60,316 nt of DNA from Brevibacillus porteri (lineage in GTDB: Bacteria; Bacillota; Bacilli; Brevibacillales; Brevibacillaceae). The notes under the pieces are model-generated. The model was not told the origin of the DNA. It saw only the letters and a program-made list of their open reading frames with translations, and did no database searches. Where the stretch lies: the NCBI RefSeq assembly GCF_003013475.1, contig NZ_PXZO01000060.1:1-60316 (forward strand), written 5' to 3'. This document shows, in pieces, positions 40,009 through 48,467 of this stretch (the stretch's first letter is position 1; every line of letters starts with the position of its first letter). A program made the position numbers and the translations under genes.

Positions 40009-40575
40009 TTATTGTCGCCCCCTTTGAATTTCGTCTAGCTTTTTTAGAAAATCGATCTCCATTTGCTTTCTGCTATTCTCGGCTTGAAGCAGTGTATTTT
40101 GGGCTCGTAGGTTCTCTAGCTCAGACATCTCGTTTTCAGATTTTCGTTTCCCACGTTTGTCCTGAAGCGCATCTACGCCAAATTTAATGTATTTATTTGT
40201 CCATGAGTAAACCTGCTGATAGGACACCTGAAATTCCTTTGCTGCTTGGGCATAATTATGCTGATGTTCTACGCAGAATTTCACAATTTCGATTCTTTCT
40301 TCGAAAGTAGTCGCTCGTCCTTTTGTCATGATTGGTGTTCCTCCTGTTTCGGAAGATTTCAACTGTTCATGACCATTATACTTTAGAATCCAATTACGCA
40401 GTTGGCGGGTTGATTTAATCCCATATCGCTTACATAGCTCCATATGAGAAGAACCGCCAGCTAGATAATCCTCCACAGCAGATTTCTTCAGTTCTGCGGA
40501 ATATGTTCTATTCTTAGAAGTACTGAGTAGCCCATTTGGACCTAATGATTGATAGGTTTGAAGCCATTGTTTCAT
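40009..40575 (-). CDS. IS3-family OrfA, 5' end damaged
   Basis: Helix-turn-helix protein of IS150 type with two HTH units (SSHMELCKRYGIKSTRQLRN, NYAQAAKEFQVSYQQVYSWT) and a leucine-zipper-like end (LRAQNTLLQAENSRKQMEID). The first ATG is at 40575. The reading frame upstream gives real OrfA sequence (LQKVAVIEKYLRGEDSLNHL), but it meets a stop (TAG) before any start codon. So the first codons are lost or frameshifted, and transposase production may be blocked. Confidence 0.82.
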   Translation of the reverse strand: MKQWLQTYQSLGPNGLLSTSKNRTYSAELKKSAVEDYLAGGSSHMELCKRYGIKSTRQLRNWILKYNGHEQLKSSETGGTPIMTKGRATTFEERIEIVKFCVEHQHNYAQAAKEFQVSYQQVYSWTNKYIKFGVDALQDKRGKRKSENEMSELENLRAQNTLLQAENSRKQMEIDFLKKLDEIQRGRQ

Positions 40576-40698
40576 GGAGGGAAAGGTAACATTTAGAGCA
40601 CGTGCTAGATGATTTAGAGAATCTTCCCCGCGAAGATATTTTTCGATAACTGCAACCTTTTGTAAACGCTAATCAAAAAGTTGACCATTTTTGGGGCA

Positions 40699-41045
40699 AA
40701 CGCTCATCTTCGAGTTGACCACCTACGATGCTTCATTTCACACCAAGTAGCACTTTATTTCCTGCTCCAATGATCGTCAAGGATAAAGGGTAAACCCCTT
40801 GCTACACAAGTCCTTGACGATCCTCGGTTCAGCAAAAACATTTGCTAATAGGTGTGAAAATGATGATGTGTGTTCAGTCTTCCAGGTGGGTAACTTTATG
40901 TTGAGCAAAGTGGTCAACATTTTGGCGAGCGTTCACAACCTTTTCTGGCCCAGCTATTTTTGCTTTATGGGACATAAAAAATGCTCCTCCTTACAGGTAG
41001 ACAGTTTTATTATTTCAACTGTCTACCTGAAGGGGAGCATATCAT
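40699..41045. other. Noncoding insertion remnant with long inverted repeats
   Basis: GATCGTCAAGGA (40772-40783) is repeated inverted at 40811-40822. ATGCTCC...CAGGTAGACAGTT (40981-41006) is repeated inverted to 41040. The texts GTTGACCACCTACGATGC (40714-40731) and GTGGTCAACATTTTGG (40910-40925) remind me of IS21-type end repeats. No frame is convincing. It looks like a remnant of a second insertion or a MITE. Confidence 0.5.
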
Positions 41046-41069
41046 AAAAATTCGAGGAGGGCTTTTTGG

Positions 41070-41309
41070 TTATTGCCTCTTTTCAGTTGGGCCTGGCTGA
41101 TCGCTTGTATCATTCTTATTATGAGCTGCGTCAACATACCCTTCGGCCACCATGTACGCGACAACAGAGCCGAGAGCCGTAATCATGGCGGTTACCTTTG
41201 TAATCGTGTCACCGTCCATTCCAAACAGTACCAGCACGCTCGTGATAAAGGCAGCCACTGCCATCCACAGTTTGCGTGATGAAAGCTTGCGTTTAAACTC
41301 TTCGTTCAT
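41070..41309 (-). CDS. Phage holin-like membrane protein
   Basis: 79 residues with two membrane helices (LWMAVAAFITSVLVLFG, VTAMITALGSVVAYMVAEG), a basic start (KRKLSSRK) and a polar tail. The size and place, last in the lysis cassette after the endolysin, fit a holin. GAGGAGG lies 8 bases before the ATG, inside the end of the endolysin gene, so the two overlap by 17 bases. Confidence 0.8.
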   Translation of the reverse strand: MNEEFKRKLSSRKLWMAVAAFITSVLVLFGMDGDTITKVTAMITALGSVVAYMVAEGYVDAAHNKNDTSDQPGPTEKRQ

Positions 41310-42012
41310 GATCTACATCCTCCTCTTGTTGGACAAGAAAATCTAGTGTATTGGTAGATCTATCCACAAGTACAAAAATGAGCCAAGACATGTCTTCTAA
41401 GACTGCCTGTGGCTCTGTTCGCAATCGTTTTTTCCACTCTTCTGCGTTGTTTATCAAGGCTTTGCCTTCTGTATCCTTCTTGCTGGCAAGGCTGTCTAAC
41501 GCCTTGTCTGCGAGTTGGAGCTTCCACGGTTCCAGTGCTTTCACTGTGTCTTCATCTCCTCTATCCACAGGTTTATCAACAGATTGGTAATATTCTCGCA
41601 AATACGCTACAGGATCGGTATGTGTCCCGATTCCTTTACGTCTAACCTCATAGTGCAAGTGTGAGCCTGTGCTTCTGCCAGTACTCCCCTGATAGCCGAC
41701 AACGTCACCACACTTGACCCGCTCACCTACCTTAACCGACACGCTGTGTAAGTGAGCATATAGGTGTGTGCAGCCTTTATCGTCCCGTACAGCTACAACA
41801 ACCCCAAAGCCACCGTAGCCAGAGCCTTTTACACCTTCTTTTGCATGAGTGACGACACCGGATACAAAAGCGTAGATCGGTGCCCGGTGACGTTTAACAA
41901 GATCAATTCCAGTGTGCATAACAGGCTTTTGGGTGAATGGATCATCACGGGGGCCATATGGACTGGTCACACGGTATCCTTTGAGCAGTTCGTCCACTTT
42001 AGACACGTGCAT
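41293..42012 (-). CDS. M23-family endolysin
   Basis: A protein of 239 residues with an N-terminal LytM/M23 zinc peptidase domain. Ligands are His33 and Asp37 (HTGIDL) and His120 of SHLHYEV; His86 (HLYAHLH) is the base. It should cut peptide cross-links of the cell wall at lysis. The C-terminal 100 residues are helical and replace the usual wall-binding domain. The start at 42012 has AAGGAG about 9 bases upstream; the longer frame to 42099 overlaps the preceding gene. Confidence 0.9.
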   Translation of the reverse strand: MHVSKVDELLKGYRVTSPYGPRDDPFTQKPVMHTGIDLVKRHRAPIYAFVSGVVTHAKEGVKGSGYGGFGVVVAVRDDKGCTHLYAHLHSVSVKVGERVKCGDVVGYQGSTGRSTGSHLHYEVRRKGIGTHTDPVAYLREYYQSVDKPVDRGDEDTVKALEPWKLQLADKALDSLASKKDTEGKALINNAEEWKKRLRTEPQAVLEDMSWLIFVLVDRSTNTLDFLVQQEEDVDHERRV

Positions 42013-42277
42013 CGTAGTCCTCTCCTTCCATGTCCTGCTCACTGGATCGTGGTTTGCGTAATTCTTGCACTGCTCGTACACCGAACACGCCGCCTGCAAC
42101 CGTCATTAGGACTGGAGCCATCATATCCAATAGTGCAAGGTAGCCCGAACTTACAGGCTTACCTAGCAACGAGAGAATAAGCCCAATCGCTACGAAAAGA
42201 AAAAAGACAGTGCTTGCGATCAGAAGCAGATAGTCCTTCTCACTGACGCCATCTCTGTCATTAAGAAACGTCTTCAT
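41999..42277 (-). CDS. Phage membrane protein of the lysis cassette
   Basis: 92 residues with two hydrophobic helices (YLLLIASTVFFLFVAIGLIL, LLDMMAPVLMTVAGGVFGV) and a charged tail. AAGGGGATGG precedes the ATG at 42277. It overlaps XhlA by 4 bases and the endolysin by 14. Probably a second holin or pinholin-like partner. Confidence 0.72.
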   Translation of the reverse strand: MKTFLNDRDGVSEKDYLLLIASTVFFLFVAIGLILSLLGKPVSSGYLALLDMMAPVLMTVAGGVFGVRAVQELRKPRSSEQDMEGEDYDARV

Positions 42278-42534
42278 ACCGCCATCCCCTTCCACAGCAA
42301 TGATATTGCTCCAAGAATTAGCGCACCAATAACCGTACGCCAGAGCCATCTTTGGTTGTCAGCCACCTCATTCAAACGGTGGTGTGCAGACTTGCCGTAT
42401 TGAAGTGCTTCATTCGCTTTCTCTTTCGCCTCTTCCGCAGTAGCACGAACATCTGTCATAGAGTCCAGTTTTGTCTCTACTCGGACAATCCGCTCGCGGA
42501 TATCAGATAGTACCTGCATCTCATTGTTTGACAT
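42274..42534 (-). CDS. xhlA: XhlA-like hemolysin/holin partner
   Basis: 86 residues. An N-terminal coiled coil (MQVLSDIRERIVRVETKLDS, then ADNQRWLWRTVIG) is followed by one membrane helix (GALILGAISLLW). This is the pattern of XhlA of PBSX, which works with a holin for lysis. GAGGAGG lies 7-8 bases before the ATG at 42534. Confidence 0.88.
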   Translation of the reverse strand: MSNNEMQVLSDIRERIVRVETKLDSMTDVRATAEEAKEKANEALQYGKSAHHRLNEVADNQRWLWRTVIGALILGAISLLWKGMAV

Positions 42535-42559
42535 GAGCTTATCCTCCTCACCCCCTGGG

Positions 42560-42626
42560 GGCAAAATAAAAGGAGCCGCACACGCAGCTCCCTATGAAAA
42601 AACGCCCTCCTATTAAGAAAAGCGTT
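42560..42626 (-). terminator. Two hairpins between tail and lysis genes
   Basis: On the minus strand AACGC...GCGTTTTTTC (about 42597-42626) is followed by GGAGCTGCGTGTGCGGCTCC with TTTTATTTT. They may reduce readthrough from the tail operon into lysis genes. Confidence 0.75.
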
Positions 42627-42759
42627 ATGCCAAAGGCTTACCGTCTGTACCCAAACCCAATGCCTCCAGGTCAGATTTTACATCTGCTTGTAGATTCGCT
42701 GGAATCTTATCGAAGGTACGGCGACCGTTAATGATCAAGCTCACGCATACTGTTACCAT
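42625..42759 (-). CDS. CD1375-type small tail-module protein
   Basis: 44 residues (MVTVCVSLIINGRRTFDKIP, ANLQADVKSDLEALGLG...), matching the small CD1375-type proteins found after phage tail fibre genes. AAAGGAGGTG lies 8 bases before this ATG. The frame also has an upstream ATG (42819) with its own AGGAGG, which would add a hydrophobic stretch (MLKRLWIWLLFLCLKG). Either start is possible. Confidence 0.7.
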   Translation of the reverse strand: MVTVCVSLIINGRRTFDKIPANLQADVKSDLEALGLGTDGKPLA

Positions 42760-42840
42760 CGTTGCTTCACCTCCTTTCAGGCATAAAAAAAGAAGCCATA
42801 TCCATAGTCGTTTCAGCATCTCTGCTCCTCCTATGTGGGC

Positions 42841-43236
42841 TTACTTGGTTGCTGGTACTGCGACCAGTTCGTATAGTTGTAACACAGCTTCCTGCGTATC
42901 CAGATTGGACTTCTTAATAGACTCTACTTCTTCGGACAGTGATTTTCGATAAACTGGCTCTGGTGTCGGTCTGTTTGGATCAGGATAGCTAAACTCCAAT
43001 TCCAACGTTGTAGGGTTAACCCTGTAAGTTTCGCACGTATTAAAGTCCTCATCATATTGTCCGTACTCCAATTGGATAACACCAACTGTTTCCCGTACTC
43101 GTTGATTCAACGCTGCATAAATCTCGAAATCTTGATCAATCGTTGAATTACTTTCAGCTCCTAAAATGGCAGGTGTCCGAACGAGAACAACGCCCGTTTC
43201 TTTGTCAAAGTAAATTTTCCTACCAAAACGATTCAT
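42841..43236 (-). CDS. Phage tail protein, XkdW-like
   Basis: A protein of 131 residues (IYFDKETGVVLVRTPAI..., later FEIYAALNQRVRETVGVIQL, DPNRPTPEPVYRKSLSEEVE). Position after the tail fibre gene and the general layout fit the XkdW-type proteins. GGAGGA lies just before the ATG. The C-terminal helix could bind a partner. Confidence 0.65.
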   Translation of the reverse strand: MNRFGRKIYFDKETGVVLVRTPAILGAESNSTIDQDFEIYAALNQRVRETVGVIQLEYGQYDEDFNTCETYRVNPTTLELEFSYPDPNRPTPEPVYRKSLSEEVESIKKSNLDTQEAVLQLYELVAVPATK

Positions 43237-43250
43237 GTTTTATCCTCCGC

Positions 43251-44297
43251 TTATTCAAATAAAATGATATCCGCTATAAGATTAAGTCCCTCAATTCCTA
43301 TAATGGTTCTTGTTAAACTAGAATACATAATGTTCTCATGTCTATTAAATGGAAGTTTATTGGAATACCCGAAGTTGTAGCCGTTTTTTTGTGTGACCAA
43401 CGCATAACGTGGTTCAAAACCTAAATTCGGAATTACCCAACCGTTGTTACTGTAATCTCCTGTTTGGTCGTGATTTCCCCAGAAGCGATAAAAACCCATT
43501 TGAGGATCGTATGTCCCTCCATTTGAGGCAGATGCCTTTTCGCTTGATATACCTGTCACTATCGCGTATCTTTTTGCCTCGTAGGAACCCGCAACACCGA
43601 AAATATTACTTCCGTTCTTTATATTTCCAGCAACCAAATCAGGATCACCTTCAACAGAGAACGCTTGATAGTATCCACCTCCAAAGTTCTGTCTTGCAGT
43701 TGTGGGCATGATTACACCCTTTGCCCCATGGTTTTGCATTGTTCCGGTCTGTTCGCCAGCATCATTAGAAAAAGTTTTCCCTACTAAAACGTCACTTGGG
43801 ATTGCGTTACCTGTCCCCCCTTCACCCTGTAGAATAAAATTTCCCGTTGTGGCGTTGTATCTAAAGGTATAGATTCCGTTTAATTTCAGGTTAGTTGCAT
43901 CATATCCGTTAGCCTTTTTTAATGACTTTGCCCCAAGATTATTGATATTGATTGTCGAAGCTCCCACCTTCGAATCTGAGTGGAGCTTGAGCACAATTTC
44001 CATTCCATCTGTATACCCGCTAGGGGGCGGATCGAAAGAAATCACATAAGCGTTTGCTGTACCTGCTGTTGTTCCGTACAATGGGTGTTTCTTGTTGTCG
44101 TTGACATGACTGTCAAAATTGAATTTAGCAGCAGCCTTTTCCTGTAACTCTTTCAAAGCAAGGTAGGCATGATGAAACAGCCAGTTAAAATAATCAGATG
44201 GCGGTTTGTCACCTGGCAACCATCCATTTACCTTTTTACTTTCTGGCGGCTCCGTTCCTGGAGCCAACCACTCCGGTAGTTTTTCTTTGAACGACAT
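43251..44297 (-). CDS. Phage tail fibre / receptor-binding protein
   Basis: A protein of 348 residues. The start (EWLAPGTEPPESKKVNGWLP, GDKPPSDYFNWLFHHAYLAL) is the conserved baseplate-attachment end of fibres in this phage group. The middle is glycine-rich with repeated small beta units (AGSYEAK, KNGSNIFGVAG). The C-terminus is probably the receptor-binding head. GGAG precedes the ATG. It lies downstream of the baseplate genes as usual. Confidence 0.85.
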   Translation of the reverse strand: MSFKEKLPEWLAPGTEPPESKKVNGWLPGDKPPSDYFNWLFHHAYLALKELQEKAAAKFNFDSHVNDNKKHPLYGTTAGTANAYVISFDPPPSGYTDGMEIVLKLHSDSKVGASTININNLGAKSLKKANGYDATNLKLNGIYTFRYNATTGNFILQGEGGTGNAIPSDVLVGKTFSNDAGEQTGTMQNHGAKGVIMPTTARQNFGGGYYQAFSVEGDPDLVAGNIKNGSNIFGVAGSYEAKRYAIVTGISSEKASASNGGTYDPQMGFYRFWGNHDQTGDYSNNGWVIPNLGFEPRYALVTQKNGYNFGYSNKLPFNRHENIMYSSLTRTIIGIEGLNLIADIILFE

Positions 44298-44311
44298 TTC
44301 TCATCACTCCT

Positions 44312-44953
44312 TTAAATCGGCAGGTCGGAATCATCGGAAGGAGTATAGGCATAGCCGAGTGTTCCGCCGATAGTTCCTTCTAAATTGGAGAATCCTCGAT
44401 TTTCGTCCACTTCGGTTTCGCTTCCGCTTGCAAATTCAAATGTTCCTGTGAGCTCAATTTCTCTGACTCGTACCCCGGCTACCACCGTTTTTTGAACCAG
44501 CCGGACAAATTGCCCAGGCGGCATTCCTGCCTGATTAATGGCTTCAATAGGTAACCGGATAATGCTGATTCCTGCCGGCTCGGGATCGACGGGATCGTTC
44601 CAGGTCTCTTTGATCTCAATGGTACTCGGGTCAGTGGAAAGCGCCAGCGCTAGGATGCGAATGATTGTATTAATGTCCCCTGTAGAGAGGTTGCGAGCGA
44701 TTTTTGACTTCAAAAGGATTCGGTACACCTCGTCGGTAGCTGCTCCACGGGGTTGATTGACGATGGTCCCAATATTGTCTAAAGTGGTGCCTTGTGCCTC
44801 GTCAATGTCTCTCCACGCTTGTATCCGATCGTGTGTCTCTTCCACCTGCCGGATCTGTTCAGACAAAATGGTAAAGAGTTTCCCCAGGTTGCTGTTTGGG
44901 TTCTTCGCGAACACATCCATCAGCTTTTGAAGAAAATCATTTGTGGCGATCAT
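44312..44953 (-). CDS. Phage tail/baseplate protein, YmfQ/DUF2612-like
   Basis: A protein of 213 residues (LSEQIRQVEETHDRIQAWRD, IDEAQGTTLDNIGTIVNQPR, then LSTGDINTIIRILALALS). This pattern is typical of the tail-end proteins that follow baseplate J. Its ATG overlaps the stop of the baseplate J gene (ATGA). Probably part of the baseplate wedge. Confidence 0.8.
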   Translation of the reverse strand: MIATNDFLQKLMDVFAKNPNSNLGKLFTILSEQIRQVEETHDRIQAWRDIDEAQGTTLDNIGTIVNQPRGAATDEVYRILLKSKIARNLSTGDINTIIRILALALSTDPSTIEIKETWNDPVDPEPAGISIIRLPIEAINQAGMPPGQFVRLVQKTVVAGVRVREIELTGTFEFASGSETEVDENRGFSNLEGTIGGTLGYAYTPSDDSDLPI

Positions 44954-46125
44954 GATTGAATCACCACGCTGATTTTATCGAAAGATGTTTGGGCCACTTC
45001 ATGCGGAGCGATTGCGATGTTTCCTTTCGTCCACGTAGTGCCGTCTTTGCTCAGCTCAACGATTAAATCAGCGATTCCTTCTACTTCTGTTCGAACAGCG
45101 ACGAGGGCAGAATGGATGACTGTCATACCGAGATTTAATCCTGTGTAGATAATTCCATCCTCGTCTTCGCCACCGATGTATTTGATTGCGGCTGTTTTAA
45201 GCAATGAAACTCCGTTGGAGGGGAAGCTGGTAGATCGAACTACCGTCATTCGCAAGTGAATAGGCACTTCAATGGCATAACTGAACCTTACGGTGTGTTC
45301 AAATCCTGCATCATCTTTTACGGTTTCGGTCTGATTGCCATACGGTTCGATCCCTCCGGCTTTGTTTTCAAAGATCGCCTGGGCAATCTCCTTGGGATCT
45401 CCACCAAGCACGTATACTTCAATCGATTTCGGGGGACGGCCTTCGCTGTCAGTAACATTTTTGTAGTTCTCGACTACTGCTGCAGCTCGTACGCCCGTAA
45501 CTTCCAGCATTGCCTTTCTAATGGCCGGAACCGTTGCTTTTCCACGGCCCTCAGAAGAAATGGAGAAACGTTCTCGAAATTCGAGAGGAGTCTCTAAGTT
45601 TCGTCCTTTGGTCGTCGGTATGGGATTGGTTACGCTTGTGATATTGCCGTTCGGATTGACGATAGTTGTAATCACACCAGCAGGCTTATTTCCCGATGCG
45701 CCAGTTTCAACCGCCCTTATAGCCACGGTACCAGTCCCATTCACCCCAAGCGTGATGGGTTCCGTTGTTTCAAAAACCACTTTTTTATCGGAAACTCGAA
45801 ACCCCTTCTCAACGGTGTATCCAGGTGTTCCTGTAATGGCAATTAGGCCAATCGCATACTCTGCTAGCAATCGTTTGATCCCCGAATAAGGACCGAGGCG
45901 AAACAAACTAGCTCCTTGCGCTGTATGGGGGTAGGCGCTGTTGTACACATCTTCTGTCACTTGCCAAAGCTTGGAGAGAAACCAAGCAAAGAGCCGCAAA
46001 ATGATCCCTAGTGGTGAACGCTCTGATGTGTTGATCTTCTCTCCATAAGCTTCTTTCGACTTGGCTTCCATCTCTTCGAAGAGATCAGCAAAACGTTTTC
46101 GCTTAAAGCCTTTTTCATCAAGCAT
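44950..46125 (-). CDS. Baseplate J/gp47-like protein (XkdT type)
   Basis: A protein of 391 residues with the baseplate J layout: N-terminal SPLGIILRLFAWFLSKLWQV, then GVNGTGTVAIRAVETGASGN and RGRNLETPLEFRERF-type sequence (here TKGRNLETPLEFRERFSISS). It builds the wedge of the contractile-tail baseplate. GGTGG lies 9 bases before the ATG. It overlaps both neighbours by a few bases. Confidence 0.92.
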   Translation of the reverse strand: MLDEKGFKRKRFADLFEEMEAKSKEAYGEKINTSERSPLGIILRLFAWFLSKLWQVTEDVYNSAYPHTAQGASLFRLGPYSGIKRLLAEYAIGLIAITGTPGYTVEKGFRVSDKKVVFETTEPITLGVNGTGTVAIRAVETGASGNKPAGVITTIVNPNGNITSVTNPIPTTKGRNLETPLEFRERFSISSEGRGKATVPAIRKAMLEVTGVRAAAVVENYKNVTDSEGRPPKSIEVYVLGGDPKEIAQAIFENKAGGIEPYGNQTETVKDDAGFEHTVRFSYAIEVPIHLRMTVVRSTSFPSNGVSLLKTAAIKYIGGEDEDGIIYTGLNLGMTVIHSALVAVRTEVEGIADLIVELSKDGTTWTKGNIAIAPHEVAQTSFDKISVVIQS

Positions 46126-46477
46126 TGACTGTCACCACCTCGTTGATCACGTTCCCGTTGATAGTTGTGGCAGTAAATCGCACTTCCATTTCCCGCTTCT
46201 TTAAATCCATGGAAAATTCGATGGATTCTACTGTTTTTATCCGTGGTTCTTGAAATAACCCTTGGCGAATTTCTTCGCGCATCTCCTCTTCTGAGAGCTT
46301 TTTGCCAAGAAATTTTCGGAATGTAATGCCCATTTCCGGGTTCAGAAACCACTCTTTTTTGTTGGTTCCGAGCGTAATGGCGGCGCATTGTGCGATTTCT
46401 TCGGGTCCTTCAACCGTCAGCAGCTCGCCACTTTCATTAAAGGCTAGATCACCGTTCACTAGTTTCAAAGAGAGCAA
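46118..46477 (-). CDS. DUF2634 baseplate protein (XkdS/gp25-like)
   Basis: A protein of 119 residues. The part GPEEIAQCAAITLGTNKKEW, FLNPEMGITF is the family hallmark, related to the gp25 baseplate lysozyme-like wedge protein. It starts at a TTG after GGGGGTG, inside the end of the spike gene. Confidence 0.88.
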   Translation of the reverse strand: MLSLKLVNGDLAFNESGELLTVEGPEEIAQCAAITLGTNKKEWFLNPEMGITFRKFLGKKLSEEEMREEIRQGLFQEPRIKTVESIEFSMDLKKREMEVRFTATTINGNVINEVVTVNA

Positions 46478-46857
46478 GGGAACACCCCCACAATTACCGC
46501 ATCGTTTCGATGATGAATCCGTTGGCTGCTCGGTTTGGTTACGGACCCCGTTAACGTATCCCGAATCTGTCGATCAGCACAAACGACATAGACGACATCG
46601 CCGTTCTCCAACTCAGGGAAATGGATCTCTGGAGGCGTGATATCATCTACATGTTTCTTCATTCCCAAAGCCTGAACATTTTGGATGGGTGCAGGAGGTT
46701 TTTCGGTAAGCTGTAGTAATGGCTGAACGACAGCGATGCCTCTCTCCTTGTTGTACGAGATTACGCTGCATGGGAAGGCTACACTCATTTCGGCAAGGCG
46801 CTTTTGGACCAGTCCGTCGATCAATTTGGCTAGATCTCCTGCCGGATCTACTTTCAT
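46465..46857 (-). CDS. Gp138-type membrane-puncturing spike protein
   Basis: A protein of 130 residues with an OB-fold-like N-terminal part: MSVAFPCSVISYNKERGIAV, VQPLLQL, FPELENGDVVYVVCADRQIR. This matches the Gp138/DUF2577-type spike at the tip of contractile tails. GGAGG precedes the ATG by about 9 bases. Confidence 0.82.
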   Translation of the reverse strand: MKVDPAGDLAKLIDGLVQKRLAEMSVAFPCSVISYNKERGIAVVQPLLQLTEKPPAPIQNVQALGMKKHVDDITPPEIHFPELENGDVVYVVCADRQIRDTLTGSVTKPSSQRIHHRNDAVIVGVFPCSL

Positions 46858-47648
46858 GGTAATATCGCCTCCACTTCTGTCGTAAAGTCTCCCGTTCGGC
46901 TAAAAGTATGGGTGCCGCTGCGCACGTGTACACGGCCTTGAAAGTCCTTGCTGGTCAGATCCACAACGGATGCTGTTGTGATCCGGTACTGTAATTGTGA
47001 CTTGATGCGATACCCTTTGAACTTCTCTTCATCAAAAGGCTCTGGGGAAGCAATAAGCCCAGTTTCTATGGAGAGAGCAAAAATATCATCTGCTCCCCTG
47101 CGTAGATTCCGGACATAGAGCTTCCCTTTGTTGATATAGGCAGAGGTCCCGCAATCTTTTGCTACCTTGCCAATAATGTCTGTAACTTCCCCGCTCGCGG
47201 TGTACCCTTCTTCATAGCGGTAGTCCTGATTGAGGTCAAATTGAGCAATGGGAAGACCTAATATAGCAGCCATTTGTTTTAGGATGTAGCTTCCCAAGGT
47301 CCCCTCCGCGTAAGCGATGTCCTCCACCTTCCGAGAGGAAAGGTCATGAGAATCTAGAACGTGAATGCTTGTCACTGCGTCTACGCCCTCTCGCTTGGTT
47401 ACAACCTTGGAAACAAATCCATGCAGAATCACACCAACGTCTCCGCGATAACCAGCATTGATCATGAGGGTATCATTGCGTTTGATTCGGCTGATTGTGT
47501 CTTTTGACAGGTTCCATAACTTGATTTCGCTTTCGTTGGGTAACAGGTCATTGTCAAAAGGTATGGTGCCCTCCAAATTGTACTTGTCCATGGAAAACAA
47601 CATATTGCTGACCATCACCTCGATCACCCTGCCGAAGTTTTTAGCCAT
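46854..47648 (-). CDS. Baseplate hub protein (XkdQ/gpD-like)
   Basis: A protein of 264 residues (KNFGRVIEVMVSNMLFSM..., later ESEIKLWNLSKDTISRIKRN, ILHGFVSKVVTKREGVDAVT). This is the start of a gpD/XkdQ-type hub. The length is shorter than XkdQ. AAGGTGA precedes the ATG at 47648, inside the end of the preceding gene. Confidence 0.8.
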   Translation of the reverse strand: MAKNFGRVIEVMVSNMLFSMDKYNLEGTIPFDNDLLPNESEIKLWNLSKDTISRIKRNDTLMINAGYRGDVGVILHGFVSKVVTKREGVDAVTSIHVLDSHDLSSRKVEDIAYAEGTLGSYILKQMAAILGLPIAQFDLNQDYRYEEGYTASGEVTDIIGKVAKDCGTSAYINKGKLYVRNLRRGADDIFALSIETGLIASPEPFDEEKFKGYRIKSQLQYRITTASVVDLTSKDFQGRVHVRSGTHTFSRTGDFTTEVEAILP

Positions 47649-47964
47649 CTGAATCACCTTCAATTACATACAAAAATATGGTTTCGCCCAGCGTTGACCA
47701 TGTTACTTCCTGGTTGATGCCAGATACATCGAAAGGGATAAGTTCCTCTTGGGGAAAACGATGATCCATACAATCCGCAAAAAGAGAAATACCGTAAACC
47801 AATTTGACTCCTGTTGCCAAAATCTCTCCGTCACGTTCGAGATCTACAGTAAAAAAGTCAAATTCGCTGTTGTAATGGATTTCGAACGTAAAAACCGCAT
47901 CGCTGAGAGAAACCTCAAAGCGATACGGTATCAGGTCTTTTTCGATATCGATATATTCCGCCAT
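47641..47964 (-). CDS. Phage baseplate plug-type protein
   Basis: A protein of 107 residues (YIDIEKDLIPYRFEVSLSDA, VFTFEIHYNSEFDFFTVDLE, later GVKLVYGISLF). The pattern is that of the baseplate plug domain proteins. AGGTGA precedes the ATG. It overlaps the hub gene by 8 bases. Confidence 0.78.
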   Translation of the reverse strand: MAEYIDIEKDLIPYRFEVSLSDAVFTFEIHYNSEFDFFTVDLERDGEILATGVKLVYGISLFADCMDHRFPQEELIPFDVSGINQEVTWSTLGETIFLYVIEGDSDG

Positions 47965-47972
47965 TCCATCAC

Positions 47973-48467
47973 CTACTCATCCGCCCATGGCGTTCCTGCT
48001 TTAAATTTCACCTTTTCGACCTTCTCTTTCTCCTTGTCGCCTTTTTTCTGCTTGGTTTGCTTTCTGCCAGAGCTGATTACTGGGGCAACTGCCGCTTTGA
48101 TCGGCGTGGGTAAGGTCTCCACATAGGAGGATTTGACAACCCGAATTTCTTTCAAGGATAGAGAGAAGGCAAAGCCATTTGCGACTTTGTAGTCATGCTT
48201 TGTGTTCAAAGACTGAATGACACCTGTAAATAAGTTTCGCCCAATAAATACGACCGTCTCGCCCTTATCCGCTAAAGCAATCAGCCTCTCACGAATCTCC
48301 GCGGCATCATCCCCCACAATAAAGCCACTTACGCCCATTGCACGAGGTTTGCGTTGCACGTGGTCACTGGTGTCAATTCCGTCCTCAACTGGCTGGTCAG
48401 TGATGTCTACCTCATAAACAGGATCTTCACTTTCTGCCAGGACATACATACCGTTAATTGTCGCCAT
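47973..48467 (-). CDS. Dit-like phage baseplate protein
   Basis: A protein of 164 residues. The N-terminal part has YEVDITDQPVEDGIDTSDHV, then SGFIVGDDAAEIRERLIALA, KGETVVFIGRN, NGFAFSLSLKEIRVVKSS: a Dit-like N-terminal domain. The C-terminus is a Lys-rich linker (GRKQTKQKKGDKEKEKVEKV). Its ATG overlaps the tape-measure stop (TAATG). Confidence 0.82.
   Translation of the reverse strand: MATINGMYVLAESEDPVYEVDITDQPVEDGIDTSDHVQRKPRAMGVSGFIVGDDAAEIRERLIALADKGETVVFIGRNLFTGVIQSLNTKHDYKVANGFAFSLSLKEIRVVKSSYVETLPTPIKAAVAPVISSGRKQTKQKKGDKEKEKVEKVKFKAGTPWADE

Larger units (their letters stand above)
39046..40698 (-). mobile_element. IS3-family (IS150-like) insertion sequence
   Basis: It contains orfA and orfB in the -1 frame relation of IS3 elements. 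The ends TGCCCC ... GGGGCA form a short inverted repeat, extended by GTCAAGT on the left and GTCAACT on the right. The flanking triplets are AAG and AAC, so no clean target duplication is seen. It lies between two arms (AAAAAGCCCTCC at about 39015-39026 and GGAGGGCTTTTT at about 41057-41068) that together would form the prophage terminator. Confidence 0.78.
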
